Assembly: GCA_013349285.1 (NCBI GenBank)
Contig: DUZU01000027.1
Coordinates: forward strand, 1 to 39,245
Origin: Deltaproteobacteria bacterium
Lineage (GTDB): Bacteria; Desulfobacterota; Desulfobulbia; Desulfobulbales; Desulfurivibrionaceae
Direction of reading: 5' to 3'
Length of the DNA: 39,245 nt
Part shown: in pieces, positions 1-9,739 of the stretch
Numbering within the stretch: position 1 is the stretch's first letter
Layout of the letters: every line of letters starts with the position of its first letter
Translations under genes and position numbers: made by a program
Notes under the pieces: model-generated
Told to the model about the DNA's origin: nothing
Databases searched by the model: none
Seen by the model: the letters and a program-made list of their open reading frames with translations, nothing else

Positions 1-461
1 ACCGCGGTCAGGCCGCCGATGGTCACGCGGTCCCCAACCTCGACATGGCCGCCGAGGGTGGCGGCATTGGCCATGATGACATGGTTGCCGACAATACAGT
101 CATGGGCGACATGGGTATAGGCCATGAGCAGATTATTATTGCCGATGGTCGTTACCCCATGCCCGCCGGGGGTTCCCCGGTGGATGGAGACATATTCCCG
201 GATGTAATTATCATCACCGATAATCAGCCGGGTCGCTTCGTTATGGTATTTGAGATCCTGAGGGGGGGCGCCGATATTGGTAAAGGAGCCTATTTTATTT
301 CCAGCGCCGATGGTCGTGAGTCCGGAGATAACGGCATGGGGCTCGATAATACAGTTCGGGCCGATGGTTACGCCAGATTCAATAATCGAATAGGCGCCGA
401 TCAACACCGAGGCATCTACCTTGGCACCGGGATCCACAACAGCTGTAGGATGGATAGTCAT
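1..461 (-). CDS. lpxA: UDP-N-acetylglucosamine acyltransferase LpxA (C-terminus outside the window)
   Basis: This enzyme moves a hydroxyacyl chain from acyl carrier protein to UDP-GlcNAc, the first step of lipid A synthesis, in the cytoplasm. The 153 residues present show the left-handed beta-helix hexapeptide pattern from the first residues onward, and the family motif THVAHDC at residues 117-122. H120 aligns with the catalytic histidine of E. coli LpxA. The sequence GAPPQDLKY at 65-73 is also typical. The gene runs off the left edge, so the helical C-terminal part, about 100 residues in the family, is not visible. The ATG at 461 begins the conserved [13 protein letters not shown] start. It lies 83 bases after fabZ, and lpxD-fabZ-lpxA is the usual gene order. 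The assignment is firm. Confidence 0.95.
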   Translation of the reverse strand, partial: MTIHPTAVVDPGAKVDASVLIGAYSIIESGVTIGPNCIIEPHAVISGLTTIGAGNKIGSFTNIGAPPQDLKYHNEATRLIIGDDNYIREYVSIHRGTPGGHGVTTIGNNNLLMAYTHVAHDCIVGNHVIMANAATLGGHVEVGDRVTIGGLTA

Positions 462-544
462 TTAATTTTCACTTATCTTTAAAATTGTAAATAGAGGCAC
501 CCGGAAACAAGCTGTGCGCTCGGTTTCATTACCCTCAGGCCTGA

Positions 545-991
545 TTAACCAAAGGTGGCCATCAACTCGGCCTCGGCGGCCAGTTTGCCATCGACAAAGG
601 CCTTGCCGGCCATTTTCCAGAACCGTGATTTGCGTTTGGTGACAGAGATTTCATAATGAAGCTGGTCGCCGGGTACCACCTTCTGCCTGAACTTGACGCC
701 GTCGATCCCGGCAAAATAAACAAGTTTATCAGCAACCGCCTCCGGATCGGTCTGATAGGCCAAAATAGCACCGACCTGGGCCATGCCCTCAAGAATCAGA
801 ACCCCGGGCATGACCGGCTGGGAAGGAAAATGGCCCTGAAAAAAATTCTCATTCATGGTCACATTTTTGTACCCGGTAATCCGTTCGCCGGCTTCCAATT
901 CCAAAATCCGGTCAACCATGAGAAAAGGATAGCGGTGTGGCAATATTTTCAGAATCTCCAAAATATCAAGCTGCTGCGGGGTCGTACTCAT
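545..991 (-). CDS. fabZ: 3-hydroxyacyl-[acyl-carrier-protein] dehydratase FabZ
   Basis: FabZ dehydrates 3-hydroxyacyl-ACP in fatty acid elongation and competes with LpxA for the same hydroxyacyl-ACP pool, which explains its place in the lipid A cluster. The 148-residue protein has the normal length and a single hot-dog fold. The motif GHFPSQPVMPG carries catalytic H54, and ILEGMAQ carries catalytic E68. The N-terminal HRYPFLMVDRI is also characteristic. The ATG at 991 is preceded by a strong ribosome binding site (AGAGGAGGAG, about 5 bases upstream). The gene sits between lpxD upstream and lpxA downstream on the same strand, and is probably cotranscribed with both. Confidence 0.97.
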   Translation of the reverse strand: MSTTPQQLDILEILKILPHRYPFLMVDRILELEAGERITGYKNVTMNENFFQGHFPSQPVMPGVLILEGMAQVGAILAYQTDPEAVADKLVYFAGIDGVKFRQKVVPGDQLHYEISVTKRKSRFWKMAGKAFVDGKLAAEAELMATFG

Positions 992-1066
992 AATGCTCCT
1001 CCTCTCTGCTCATCCCAATCAGGTCATTAAATAAAGTTAATATCTAAAAATCTTGGTCAGACAATT

Positions 1067-2110
1067 TTATTTATCTTTAGGGAAATTAATAAAATCGGCA
1101 ACTTCGGCAACCGCCTTTTTCAACCCCCTTAACTCTTTCACCAAATCCGGCAGTTTACCATATACCGCACTGGCGCGTAACCATTTCTTATGGGCAATGG
1201 CCGGAATTCCGGCAAGGACCGTACCAGGCTCGACATTATTATGCACGCCTGATTTGGCTGCCACCATCACCCCATCACCGAGATGGATATGCCCATTCAC
1301 TGCGGCCTGACCGCCAAGCACCACATGGTGCCCGGTTGTGGCGCTGCCGGCGATCCCGACCTGGGCCACAATAATCGAATGCTCGCCGACCACCACGTTA
1401 TGAGCGATCTGCACCAGATTATCAATCTTCACCCCTTGCTTGATCCAGGTTTTACCAAAAGTGGCACGGTCGACGCACGCATTGGCGCCGATCTCCACAT
1501 CGTCGTCGATCTGCACAATGCCGACTTGCGGTCGCTTGAGATGGTGGCCTTTTTCATCGACGGCATAACCGAAACCATCACCACCGATCACTGTCCCGCC
1601 ATGGACGATAACCCTGTTGCCGATCAGACAACGGGCCCCCACATTGACATTGGCATGCAGCACCACATCATCGCCAATCTCCGCATCATCACCGACAACC
1701 ACGCCGGGATACATTGTAACCCGCTCACCAATCCTAACCCTGTCCCCCACCACCACCATTGGCCCGATACAGACCTCGGACGACAACAAGCAATCTGCTC
1801 CGATCACTGCCCGGTCATGGATACCGGTGGCTTTAAAACTTTTATGCAAAAAAAACGAATGGATTTTTGCAACGGCAAGATAAGGATCAGCTACCAGTAT
1901 GGCCGGCAACATAATATCTTCAACCCCCAGGGGGGCAATAACCGCGGAAGCTTGCAACCCTTGCAGATTGCCTGCCCTTTTCTCATCGGCAACAAAGGTT
2001 ATATCACCGCAACCGGCGGCATCAAGATCAGCCACCCCGGTGATCATCGTATCACCATCGCCCAGGAGTTGTCCTTTTACAAGCAACGCAAGATCGCTCA
2101 ATCGTTTCAT
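1067..2110 (-). CDS. lpxD: UDP-3-O-acylglucosamine N-acyltransferase LpxD
   Basis: LpxD adds the second hydroxyacyl chain to UDP-3-O-acylglucosamine in lipid A synthesis. The 347-residue product has the family architecture. An N-terminal uridine-binding region covers about residues 1-100, a long hexapeptide-repeat beta helix covers about 100-315, and a short helical tail contains [26 protein letters not shown] includes H237, which aligns with the catalytic histidine of E. coli LpxD. The start is the ATG at 2110, with AGGG a few bases upstream. A terminator for the preceding gene lies at 2172-2230, so lpxD probably begins a separate transcript. No bamA or skp gene is next to it, unlike the enterobacterial arrangement. 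Confidence 0.96.
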   Translation of the reverse strand: MKRLSDLALLVKGQLLGDGDTMITGVADLDAAGCGDITFVADEKRAGNLQGLQASAVIAPLGVEDIMLPAILVADPYLAVAKIHSFFLHKSFKATGIHDRAVIGADCLLSSEVCIGPMVVVGDRVRIGERVTMYPGVVVGDDAEIGDDVVLHANVNVGARCLIGNRVIVHGGTVIGGDGFGYAVDEKGHHLKRPQVGIVQIDDDVEIGANACVDRATFGKTWIKQGVKIDNLVQIAHNVVVGEHSIIVAQVGIAGSATTGHHVVLGGQAAVNGHIHLGDGVMVAAKSGVHNNVEPGTVLAGIPAIAHKKWLRASAVYGKLPDLVKELRGLKKAVAEVADFINFPKDK

Positions 2111-2171
2111 TTCATTCCCTGCCTCACCCTGTTACCTCAATGGGATAAGACAACATCCATCCGTTGCCGAC

Positions 2172-2230
2172 CCCAAAAAAAAGACGGCTCAATTCCCTCT
2201 TGTCATCACAAAGGAATTGAGCCCGTCTTT
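2172..2230 (-). terminator. Rho-independent terminator after the IHF/HU-like gene
   Basis: Two arms of 17-18 bases (2180-2196 and 2213-2230) pair with a single unpaired base around a 16-base loop. On the minus strand the stem is followed by an uninterrupted run of eight T. It lies 45 bases past the stop of the gene at 2275-2559 and upstream of lpxD, so it should separate the two transcripts. Confidence 0.85.
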
Positions 2231-2274
2231 ACCACTCTAAAGATATGATCTGTGCAACAAGATGCACAAAAAAA

Positions 2275-2559
2275 TTATTCGCCGTTAATTCTGGAACGTA
2301 AAATACCTGACGGCTTAAAGGTAACCACCTTACGGGCGTCAAGAATCAACTCGTTACCTGTTTGCGGATTCCTGCCCCGGCGAGATTTTTTTTGCTTAAC
2401 GTTAAACTTACCAAAGCCGCTGATTAACAAGTCTTCACCGTTTTTCAAACATTGCTTGGTTATTTGCAAAAAAGCCTCTACGGTTTCAGCCGCCTGAGCT
2501 TTGGTAAAGTTGTGATTTTGATAGACCTTTTGAACAAGATCGGCCTTTGTCAGGGTCAT
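2275..2559 (-). CDS. IHF/HU family DNA-binding protein, alpha-type
   Basis: This is a 94-residue histone-like protein that binds and bends DNA as a dimer. The family signature GFGKFNVKQKKSRRGRNPQTG is present in its two parts, with the beta-arm residues RNPQTG that insert into the minor groove. The start (MTLTKADLVQKV) and the end (ARKVVTFKPSGILRSRING) are closer to IHF alpha than to HU, so ihfA is the best guess, but the paralogue cannot be settled by eye. A strong ribosome binding site (AAGGAGGG) precedes the ATG at 2559. It follows eno by 60 bases on the same strand and ends at a clear terminator. Confidence 0.92.
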   Translation of the reverse strand: MTLTKADLVQKVYQNHNFTKAQAAETVEAFLQITKQCLKNGEDLLISGFGKFNVKQKKSRRGRNPQTGNELILDARKVVTFKPSGILRSRINGE

Positions 2560-2619
2560 CAGCGCCCTCCTTAAAATAAGTTCATAACAATTACAAGATG
2601 TCTAACTAGCTAATATTTG

Positions 2620-3912
<1,293 letters not shown>

Positions 3913-3970
3913 TTACTCCTCCAAAAATATTTATTTTTTTTGCCATCCGAAACGGCGGAAATATCGCAAC

Positions 3971-5179
3971 TTAACCAATTGCACCAGCCATACTGAAAAT
4001 CGGCAGATACATGGCAACAACCAGACCGCCGATCATGCCGCCCAAAAAACACATCATCAGGGGTTCAATGGCCGCAGTAAGATTTTCCACGGCCTGATCG
4101 ACCTCTTCATCATAAAAATCAGCAATCTTGGTCAGCATTACATCAAGAGCGCCGGTTGATTCACCAACATTGATCATCTGCACCACCATGCCGGGAAAAA
4201 CCCCGGTCTCTTCAAGTGGTTCGGCTATCGCCCTACCCTCGCTGATGGAATCGGTAACCCGGAAGATCGCTATCTCAATAATCTTGTTGCCCGCCGTCCT
4301 GGCCACAACATTCAAAGCTTCAAGGATGGGCACCCCACTTTGCAGCATGGTGCCGAGAGTCCGGGTAAACTTGGCAACGGCAACCCTGCGCAACAAGGTG
4401 CCGACAATGGGCAGATTAAGCATGAGCCGATCCAACTCGATCCGACCTTTCTCTGTTTTATATATTTTTTTAACTGCGGTAATGGTTAAGAAAATTGCGC
4501 CAATGATAAAAATAAAATTTTTCTTGGCAAAATCACTCATGTCGACGACCAACTGGGTTGGAGCCGGCAGGGCGGATCCAAAATCCGCAAACATCTTTTG
4601 AAAAACCGGCACGACAAAGACCAGCATGACCGCCATAACCACAAATGAAATCGCCAAACAGATAACCGGATAGGTCATGGCGCCCTTCACCTTTTTCTTA
4701 AGCGCCATGTTTTTTTCCATAAAGGATGCCAAACGATTCAAAATGGTGTCGAGAATACCCCCCATCTCCCCGGCCTCAACCATATTACAGTAGAGCGTAT
4801 CAAAAACATTGGGGTGCTTTTTCATGGCATCGGCAAAGGTGGTGCCGGTTTCAACATCGGAGCGGATCTCCCGCAACACCTTTTTATAGGTCGGATTTTC
4901 CTGCTGCTCTCCTAAAATCTCAAGACTCTGAACCAAGGGCAATCCAGCATCGATCATGGTCGAGAGCTGCCGGGTAAAAATAACCACATCCTTGCCGGTA
5001 ACCTTGGGCTTAAACAGCTCTATGTTCGCAAAAACGTCCTTTGGCGCTTCCTTGACCATGGAAGGAGTGATCCGCATCTTTTTTAGATGTGACAGCGCCA
5101 AAGCTTCGTTGGGCATTTCAATTTTGCCCTTTCGCTTCTCTCCGTAGGAGTTAACCCCTTTCCAAATGAAAACCGGCAT
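3971..5179 (-). CDS. pilC: Type IV pilus / type II secretion inner-membrane platform protein PilC
   Basis: PilC (GspF family) is the polytopic inner-membrane platform that couples the assembly ATPase to pilin polymerisation. The 402-residue product has the expected duplicated T2SSF domain. The first copy is at about residues 70-195, starting at FTRQLSTMIDAGLPLVQSLEIL. The second is at about 275-395, with FTRTLGTMLQSGVPILEALNVV. Hydrophobic membrane segments lie near 170-190, 218-238 and 370-395. The start MPVFIWKGVNSYGEKRKG is typical of PilC. A GAGG ribosome binding site lies about 8 bases before the ATG at 5179. No other pilus gene is visible in the window, so this may be an orphan or the end of a cluster broken up in this lineage. 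Confidence 0.93.
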   Translation of the reverse strand: MPVFIWKGVNSYGEKRKGKIEMPNEALALSHLKKMRITPSMVKEAPKDVFANIELFKPKVTGKDVVIFTRQLSTMIDAGLPLVQSLEILGEQQENPTYKKVLREIRSDVETGTTFADAMKKHPNVFDTLYCNMVEAGEMGGILDTILNRLASFMEKNMALKKKVKGAMTYPVICLAISFVVMAVMLVFVVPVFQKMFADFGSALPAPTQLVVDMSDFAKKNFIFIIGAIFLTITAVKKIYKTEKGRIELDRLMLNLPIVGTLLRRVAVAKFTRTLGTMLQSGVPILEALNVVARTAGNKIIEIAIFRVTDSISEGRAIAEPLEETGVFPGMVVQMINVGESTGALDVMLTKIADFYDEEVDQAVENLTAAIEPLMMCFLGGMIGGLVVAMYLPIFSMAGAIG

Positions 5180-5219
5180 TGGAAAAACCTCATTTTTTTT
5201 AATTGAATCAACAAGATTA

Positions 5220-5248
5220 GTTATATATCATGATTTTCCTAAATACAA
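5220..5248 (-). promoter_or_regulatory. Candidate sigma-70 promoter for pilC
   Basis: On the minus strand there is a TATAAC -10 box (5225-5220) 17 bases from a weak TTGTAT -35 box (5248-5243), about 40 bases upstream of the pilC start. The -10 match is good and the -35 match is poor. Confidence 0.4.
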
Positions 5249-5350
5249 TAGGGAGATAGCTAGAAACTACATTAAAAAAGGGTTTACTAAAAAAACAAGT
5301 ATCGCCACCCCAAAAAACATCATCCTTCTGGAGGATTATCGCTTTTTTTA

Positions 5351-5381
5351 TTGACAGTCAAAGGTTAATCAATTAAATAAT
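5351..5381 (+). promoter_or_regulatory. Candidate promoter for the PxxKW gene
   Basis: A perfect TTGACA lies at 5351-5356, with AATAAT 19 bases further on (5376-5381). The spacing is longer than ideal. It would give a leader of about 110 bases. The 317-base interval between pilC and the PxxKW gene is AT-rich and otherwise shows no gene. Confidence 0.4.
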
Positions 5382-5496
5382 TTTCTTTTGCAACCTCAAA
5401 ATATTCCGGTATACCGGTCATCAAATTTACATCTATCAATAACGTGTTACCCCTGCTTAAAAAAAGCATGGGTTGAAAGATGAGGAGATTTAAGTA

Positions 5497-5763
5497 ATGG
5501 CAAAAGCAGCGGCTCAAGACAATACGTTAGCAAAATACACAAATGGTTCCTTTAAGCCCGTCATTGACAAATGCGAAGGATGTGAGCGCATTATCGACGT
5601 TGAATCAGCCAAATACTGCAAAGCATACTCCTTGCCCGAGGCAAAATGGCGGCTCGGTATCTGTAACTTTGCCACCCATGCAAAACCTGAAATCGTTGTC
5701 GCCACGATTAAGGTCAACCCCTTGAAAGCATCCAAACGGGCTTCAGGTAAAAAGAAGAAATAA
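5497..5763 (+). CDS. Small cysteine-rich protein of the PxxKW type
   Basis: This is an 88-residue protein with four cysteines: C26 and C29 in a CxxC pair, C41, and C56. The motif PEAKW is at residues 47-51 and the tail is lysine-rich (SGKKKK). The cysteine pattern and PxxKW motif match a small family I know from anaerobic Desulfobacterota. Its function has not been established as far as I know; a metal or iron-sulfur site is possible. The ATG at 5497 has a good GAGGAG site about 9 bases upstream. The gene stands alone, with its own promoter candidate and a strong terminator just after it. That fits an independently expressed, fairly abundant small protein. Confidence 0.85.
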   Translation: MAKAAAQDNTLAKYTNGSFKPVIDKCEGCERIIDVESAKYCKAYSLPEAKWRLGICNFATHAKPEIVVATIKVNPLKASKRASGKKKK

Positions 5764-5785
5764 CCTGTCCAACTCAAAAAAACAC

Positions 5786-5830
5786 AAAGCTCTTTTCCTT
5801 TTTTCACAAACAGGGAAAGAGCTTTTTTTT
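5786..5830 (+). terminator. Rho-independent terminator after the PxxKW gene
   Basis: Arms of 13 bases (5786-5798 and 5813-5825), centred on AAAGCTCTTT / AAAGAGCTTT, are followed by a run of eight T ending at 5830. It starts 22 bases after the stop codon. Confidence 0.9.
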
Positions 5831-5863
5831 ATTGTTCTCCCCCTTCTGCACCCGCCACTTTGC

Positions 5864-6415
5864 TTAATCTTTGGCCTTGACTTTGGCTTTCGGATAAAGA
5901 GCACTTAAAAATTTCTCATCTTCGATAATCTCTTGGAACCGATCATAGGATTCATCAAAATGATTCGGCTTGGCAGGACTGTTTTTAATCTCCACCGCCG
6001 CCTGCCTTAACAGTTCGTCCGAACAGTCATGGATTGCCTGAAACAACTTACTGATCACCGCAAACTGGGCCTCTTCATATGGCGGCGGAGCCTTACGAAG
6101 CGCGATTACCGCCTGTTGCAGGGAAGGACTCTCGATAAGGGCGAATAACTTGGGAGTATCATAGATATCTGCGGCAAGCAGCATCTTTTCGACGACCACT
6201 GTTTTCAGGGGCTTAAGCAACAGCTTGATCGCCTCGGGATGCTGCTCATTTTCCGGGGCCAACAACAACTTGATATATGGCGTTATCTCTTGCGAACTGA
6301 GCATCCCCTTTCTGAAAGCCGTCTCAAGCCACTGGACCTGCATTTTCGGGCTGCGGGCCACAAAAGGAATATATCGCTCAAACCAACTTCCCTTTTTTAC
6401 CGTCTCTTGAACCAT
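5864..6415 (-). CDS. Uncharacterised helical protein
   Basis: The 183-residue protein has no signal peptide or membrane segment and is rich in predicted helix. I recognise no enzyme motif. The regularly spaced leucine and alanine pattern (for example LLLAPENEQHPEAIKLLLKPLK) would suit a HEAT-like or other alpha-solenoid fold, but this is only an impression. I chose the ATG at 6415 (MVQETVKKGSW), 4 bases past the stop of the flavodoxin-like gene. The alternative ATG at 6451 would overlap that gene by 32 bases and add 12 residues. Neither start has a strong ribosome binding site. The tight spacing suggests expression together with the flavodoxin-like gene. Confidence 0.7.
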   Translation of the reverse strand: MVQETVKKGSWFERYIPFVARSPKMQVQWLETAFRKGMLSSQEITPYIKLLLAPENEQHPEAIKLLLKPLKTVVVEKMLLAADIYDTPKLFALIESPSLQQAVIALRKAPPPYEEAQFAVISKLFQAIHDCSDELLRQAAVEIKNSPAKPNHFDESYDRFQEIIEDEKFLSALYPKAKVKAKD

Positions 6416-6419
6416 GGTA

Positions 6420-6899
6420 TCATTCCGCCAGTTTTTCACAAAGCTCAGCAACCCTCAAGCCAAGCTTGAAACCGTCTGCCGCCGCCGTCTCGTCTGGAGC
6501 ATGGATGCAGGCCACGCCATAATGACCGGAGGCGGCCATCGGATCCCCGACAATAATCATTCCATAAATCATCATGCATTGAATAATCGAAAACATGGTT
6601 GTCTCTTTGCCGCCGGAATGATGATTACTGGTGGCGAATGCAGCTCCAACCTTATTTTCCATCTTGCGGCGCAGCCCGACAAAATCATCAAACACTTTTT
6701 TCAACTCTGCCGCCATTACCCCAAAATAAACAGGAGACCCGGCGATAACGCCGGCCGAGTCAAGAAAATCATCCCGGCTCACCTCACTGGTACTACGCAG
6801 TAAAGCTGTGCATCCAGTAGACGCAACGCCCTTGGCGATTTCCTCCGCCAATTTTTTGGTATTCCCGCCCTTGGAAAAATAAAGAACTAAAACCTGCAT
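6420..6899 (-). CDS. Flavodoxin-fold NAD(P)H-dependent oxidoreductase, WrbA-like
   Basis: The 159-residue protein has the flavodoxin fold. The N-terminal strand and phosphate-binding loop LYFSKGGNTKKLAEEIA is at residues 6-22. GSPVYFGVMAAELKKVFD is the FMN-isoalloxazine loop seen in WrbA and related flavodoxin-family oxidoreductases. HHSGGKETTMFSI is the second flavin loop. It should bind FMN and reduce quinones or serve as an electron carrier; the substrate cannot be read from the sequence. The ATG at 6899 has GGAG about 9 bases upstream. It is followed almost directly by the unknown gene ending at 5864. Confidence 0.85.
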   Translation of the reverse strand: MQVLVLYFSKGGNTKKLAEEIAKGVASTGCTALLRSTSEVSRDDFLDSAGVIAGSPVYFGVMAAELKKVFDDFVGLRRKMENKVGAAFATSNHHSGGKETTMFSIIQCMMIYGMIIVGDPMAASGHYGVACIHAPDETAAADGFKLGLRVAELCEKLAE

Positions 6900-7237
6900 A
6901 AAAAATTCTCCAATAAATAAAAAATTATCATAATTAATGTAAACGAATCAGCGACATAACCATAAAAGATCAGGTCGGAACTCCCAACCAATCTCAAAAT
7001 ATTTTTGACTGGTAAGTAAGCAATCTTCAAGATGGCCTGGCCTCTGCAAGGCACAGATATCCAAGATATGAAAACTACTTATCCTGTTAAAAGAAATACC
7101 CTGACCTCGTCAATGCGGCAAGTCAATTCATCTCTATTTCACCAACCAACAATATTGGCAGCCATTGGTATGCTCACCTCAGGACCTGACAACAACATTG
7201 TTTTGCTAACGTTTTGATTTAATCAACTTATTTTCAT
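6900..7237. other. AT-rich intergenic region, no gene seen
   Basis: The space between the divergent flavodoxin-like gene and the membrane-anchored unknown is 415 bases. No open frame here has a convincing ribosome binding site or protein-like composition. I see no strong hairpin. It probably holds the leader and promoter of the leftward flavodoxin-like gene, for which only a weak TATGAT box could be seen. Confidence 0.5.
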
Positions 7238-7266
7238 TTGACCTTCACCCGAGAGCGGGATAGAGT
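7238..7266 (+). promoter_or_regulatory. Candidate sigma-70 promoter
   Basis: TTGACC (7238-7243) and TAGAGT (7261-7266) are separated by exactly 17 bases, about 50 bases upstream of the start at 7315. Confidence 0.45.
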
Positions 7267-7314
7267 AAAATTTAAAGCTAATTTTACCCATTATTAAAAA
7301 TCGGTCAGGAAATT

Positions 7315-8226
7315 ATGAACCAACCAAACAAACGCTTCAAAAAAGAAAACAATTCATCACTACCGATTGTCATTGGCGTGATTGTTGCCATGCTCACCCT
7401 GGCGGGAACAGGCTGGTTTTTCTTCTACACCCCCTCCGGCAAACCACCGGTCAGCGTTGAAACGCCTCTGGTTGAACCAATTCCGACTCCGCAACCGAAG
7501 GTCGAAGAGTCGGAAAAAAGTTCCCCTGTGGCTCAACAGGCGCCAATAGTAAAAGAAAAAAGCGAATGCGAGCTGACCAGTGAAGAAATTCGTAATTTTT
7601 TCTCTCACCTCGACCAACAAGAATACATCGCCTCACTCAAATTCAAAGGCGGCAGCCATACCCATTTCAGCCGTCTAATCGACAAGCTCATCGCCAATCC
7701 TCCTGTTATTTTCCAAGAAACGGAAAGCCTCTTTTCCATCCTCAACAACACGGCCCACTTTTATCGAACCCTGAGAAAAGATGATGTTTTTTTGATCAAA
7801 GAAATTTTGCAAAAAGAGGGGGAGTCACTTGAATCGGTCATGGCCTTATTTTATCGCTGGTCGGAACTGGCCCCCCAATGCGAAAACAGCAACATCCAGG
7901 TCCACCTCCCTTTGGCAGGGCTTTATGAATATGCCGGCTTTTTTATAAATACTCTGGGCGGCCAGTCATATCTTTTCCGGCGTGAGTCCCGGGTGCGGAT
8001 GCTGATTAAATATTATTCAATCTTGATTTTAGACCGGGCTAACGAAAACGCCATCAACAGATTCGGTATTGACATCAGGCCAGCCATAGATTCGTTACTT
8101 TCCGAAATGCAGGGAACGACCAACCTTAGCGCCAAAGATGATTACCTGGCCAAGCTCATCCTCTTACAGGATAAATATGGCCAGCAATATGGAGCAGCCA
8201 ACGTAGAGATACCGGAGGGGAAATAA
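7315..8226 (+). CDS. Single-pass membrane-anchored protein of unknown function
   Basis: The 303-residue product has a basic N-terminus, one membrane segment at about residues 17-40 (LPIVIGVIVAMLTLAGTGWF) and a proline-rich linker at about 42-85. A mainly helical soluble domain occupies about 90-300. The topology suggests an inner-membrane anchor with a periplasmic domain. I recognise no catalytic motif. The soluble part begins with CELTSEEIRNFFSHLDQQEYI and ends with GIDIRPAIDSLLSEMQ. AGGAA lies 5 bases before the ATG at 7315, and a promoter candidate and a clear terminator bracket the gene, so it is probably monocistronic. Confidence 0.8.
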   Translation: MNQPNKRFKKENNSSLPIVIGVIVAMLTLAGTGWFFFYTPSGKPPVSVETPLVEPIPTPQPKVEESEKSSPVAQQAPIVKEKSECELTSEEIRNFFSHLDQQEYIASLKFKGGSHTHFSRLIDKLIANPPVIFQETESLFSILNNTAHFYRTLRKDDVFLIKEILQKEGESLESVMALFYRWSELAPQCENSNIQVHLPLAGLYEYAGFFINTLGGQSYLFRRESRVRMLIKYYSILILDRANENAINRFGIDIRPAIDSLLSEMQGTTNLSAKDDYLAKLILLQDKYGQQYGAANVEIPEGK

Positions 8227-8266
8227 TAATTTCATTTTCACAGCAGAAATCAGCTTGAGATTACAT

Positions 8267-8310
8267 GACAACGGGAGTTAGACAATAGTATGTCCTCACT
8301 CCCGTTTTTT
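8267..8310 (+). terminator. Rho-independent terminator
   Basis: Perfect 9-base arms AACGGGAGT (8270-8278) and ACTCCCGTT (8298-8306) are followed by T residues to 8310. A short inner GACA/TGTC pairing extends the hairpin. It ends the membrane-anchored unknown gene at 7315-8226. Confidence 0.85.
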
Positions 8311-8322
8311 ATTGCAGTAGAC

Positions 8323-8679
8323 CTAACATGACCCTTCGGCAATGATCTTTACGGAAATCGCGATATTCTCCGCCCCCTTTACCACATAAATCACTTCCAG
8401 CGGTTGATATTTTTTTATCTCGGCCGCCGAACCGATGTTTTTGAAAATCGTTTCCTTGGTCAATTTAACCACCACCGCATCACCCTTGGGCGGTTTAATC
8501 TTCAAAATGCCCTCCGCCACCAAAATTTTAACCCCTTTACCCTTGACGATCATCGAACCATCGGTCTGCAAAGCCGGATAACTTACTGAGTTGCGGGCCG
8601 AAACACACCCGGTCGCGCCCAACAGCAGCATCATGGTAATAAAATAACCAAGATAATTCCTCATACTAATGCGTTTCAT
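8323..8679 (-). CDS. Small lipoprotein of unknown function
   Basis: The 118-residue protein has a type II signal peptide: a basic start, a hydrophobic run (YFITMMLLLGATG) and a lipobox-like ATGC with the lipidated cysteine at residue 25. The mature part of about 94 residues is beta-rich. It contains GKGVKILVAEGILKIKPPKGD and ends EGSC. I do not recognise the domain. A perfect AAGGAG lies 6 bases before the ATG at 8679; a second in-frame ATG at residue 6 is possible. It stands alone, with no operon partner, and is convergent with the gene at 7315-8226. Confidence 0.75.
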   Translation of the reverse strand: MKRISMRNYLGYFITMMLLLGATGCVSARNSVSYPALQTDGSMIVKGKGVKILVAEGILKIKPPKGDAVVVKLTKETIFKNIGSAAEIKKYQPLEVIYVVKGAENIAISVKIIAEGSC

Positions 8680-8875
8680 ATAAACTCCTTAAAACTTTTA
8701 CTTGTTAATATTTTCAGAGAATACCCACAAAAAAAACAAGCGTAACCATAGATAATAACAATCAAAAACTCAAATCGATAAAAATCATGCCAATCAATGC
8801 CACTCATTGGTTCCACCGATAACAGATAATTATATTACCAATACTAAAATTATAACGAGCCCATACCTTAGGCCG

Positions 8876-8913
8876 CAAAAAAAAAGAGGCCTGATCCACA
8901 TGGACCAGGCCTC
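8876..8913 (-). terminator. Rho-independent terminator of the Bax-inhibitor family gene
   Basis: A near-perfect hairpin built on GAGGCCTG and CAGGCCTC (8886-8913, one G-T pair on the minus strand, two-base loop) is followed on the minus strand by nine or more T. It lies 38 bases past the stop at 8951. Confidence 0.88.
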
Positions 8914-8950
8914 AGATTGCATCTGTCAATCAGGTTAAGCAAACTACCGG

Positions 8951-9664
8951 TTAACGGCGATCCCCCAAAAAACGAAGGAGATGGATAAAGAGGTTGATAA
9001 AATCAAGATAGAGGGCCAGGGCTCCCATGATGGCGCCCTTCTGGATCGCGGCACTGCCGTTTTCCATGATGCCGCTGCCGCCGATCCGGATGATCTTCTG
9101 CACGTCATAGGCGGTGAGCCCGGTAAAGACGATAACGCCGATGGCGGAAATCACCCAGGACATCATGCTGCTGGCCATGAAGATATTCACCACCGAGGCG
9201 ATTATCATCCCGACCAAACCCATGAACATGAAAGAGCCCATGCCGGTGAGATCCTTTTTGGTCACCGTGCCGTAGATGGCCATGGAGACGAACATCCCGC
9301 CGGCGACAAAAAAGGTGACTGCCACCGAGGTGCCGGTATAAAGCAGGAGAATGGCCGACAGGGTCAGGCCGTTTAACACGGAATAGGCCAAAAACAGATT
9401 GGTGGCCGCTTGCGCGGAAATCTTTTCGATCCGGGCGGAAAGATAGAAAACCAGCCCCAATTCACCAAAAATCAGGCCGTAGAACAGAATGGGATTGCCG
9501 AACAGCACCTGTTGCAAGCCGGTACTATTGGTAACCAGCAAAGCGGTCAACCCGGTCAACCCCAAGCCGATCGCCATCCAGTTGAACACCTTTGCCAGAA
9601 AAAAGGTAGCAGCCTGTGACCGGGACTGCTCCATGCTCATGGTTCTGTTATCGATATTGTCCAT
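8951..9664 (-). CDS. Bax inhibitor-1 / YccA family membrane protein
   Basis: The 237-residue polytopic protein has seven hydrophobic segments after a short soluble N-terminus, which is the BI-1 (TMBIM) topology. Typical stretches are FNWMAIGLGLTGLTALLV, the segment GLIFGELGLVFYLSARIEK, and the C-terminal GLTAYDVQKI followed by a segment ending in ALYLDFINLFIHLLRFLG. The aspartate in LTAYDVQKI and the one in LYLDFIN correspond to the conserved acidic pair of the family. Bacterial members are proposed calcium leak channels or partners of the membrane protease FtsH; no specific role follows from this locus. GAGG is 8 bases before the ATG at 9664. Confidence 0.93.
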   Translation of the reverse strand: MDNIDNRTMSMEQSRSQAATFFLAKVFNWMAIGLGLTGLTALLVTNSTGLQQVLFGNPILFYGLIFGELGLVFYLSARIEKISAQAATNLFLAYSVLNGLTLSAILLLYTGTSVAVTFFVAGGMFVSMAIYGTVTKKDLTGMGSFMFMGLVGMIIASVVNIFMASSMMSWVISAIGVIVFTGLTAYDVQKIIRIGGSGIMENGSAAIQKGAIMGALALYLDFINLFIHLLRFLGDRR

Positions 9665-9703
9665 AAATTATCCTCGTTAAATTTGGTTACGGTTTAATTA
9701 TCC

Positions 9704-9732
9704 ATTATACTCTTAATCATTCGCTTGAAAAA
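9704..9732 (-). promoter_or_regulatory. Candidate promoter of the Bax-inhibitor family gene
   Basis: A perfect TATAAT (9709-9704, minus strand) lies 40 bases upstream of the start. The 17-base-spaced -35 region is a poor TTTTTC, so an activator or an alternative -35 may be involved. Confidence 0.4.
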
Positions 9733-9739
9733 GACAAGA

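Noticed and set aside
1283-2248. A 321-codon open frame antisense to lpxD
   Set aside because: It mirrors the hexapeptide repeats of lpxD and is rich in H and D; lpxD itself is certain.
7032-7217. A 61-codon open frame in the gap before 7315
   Set aside because: It has no ribosome binding site and an unconvincing composition.
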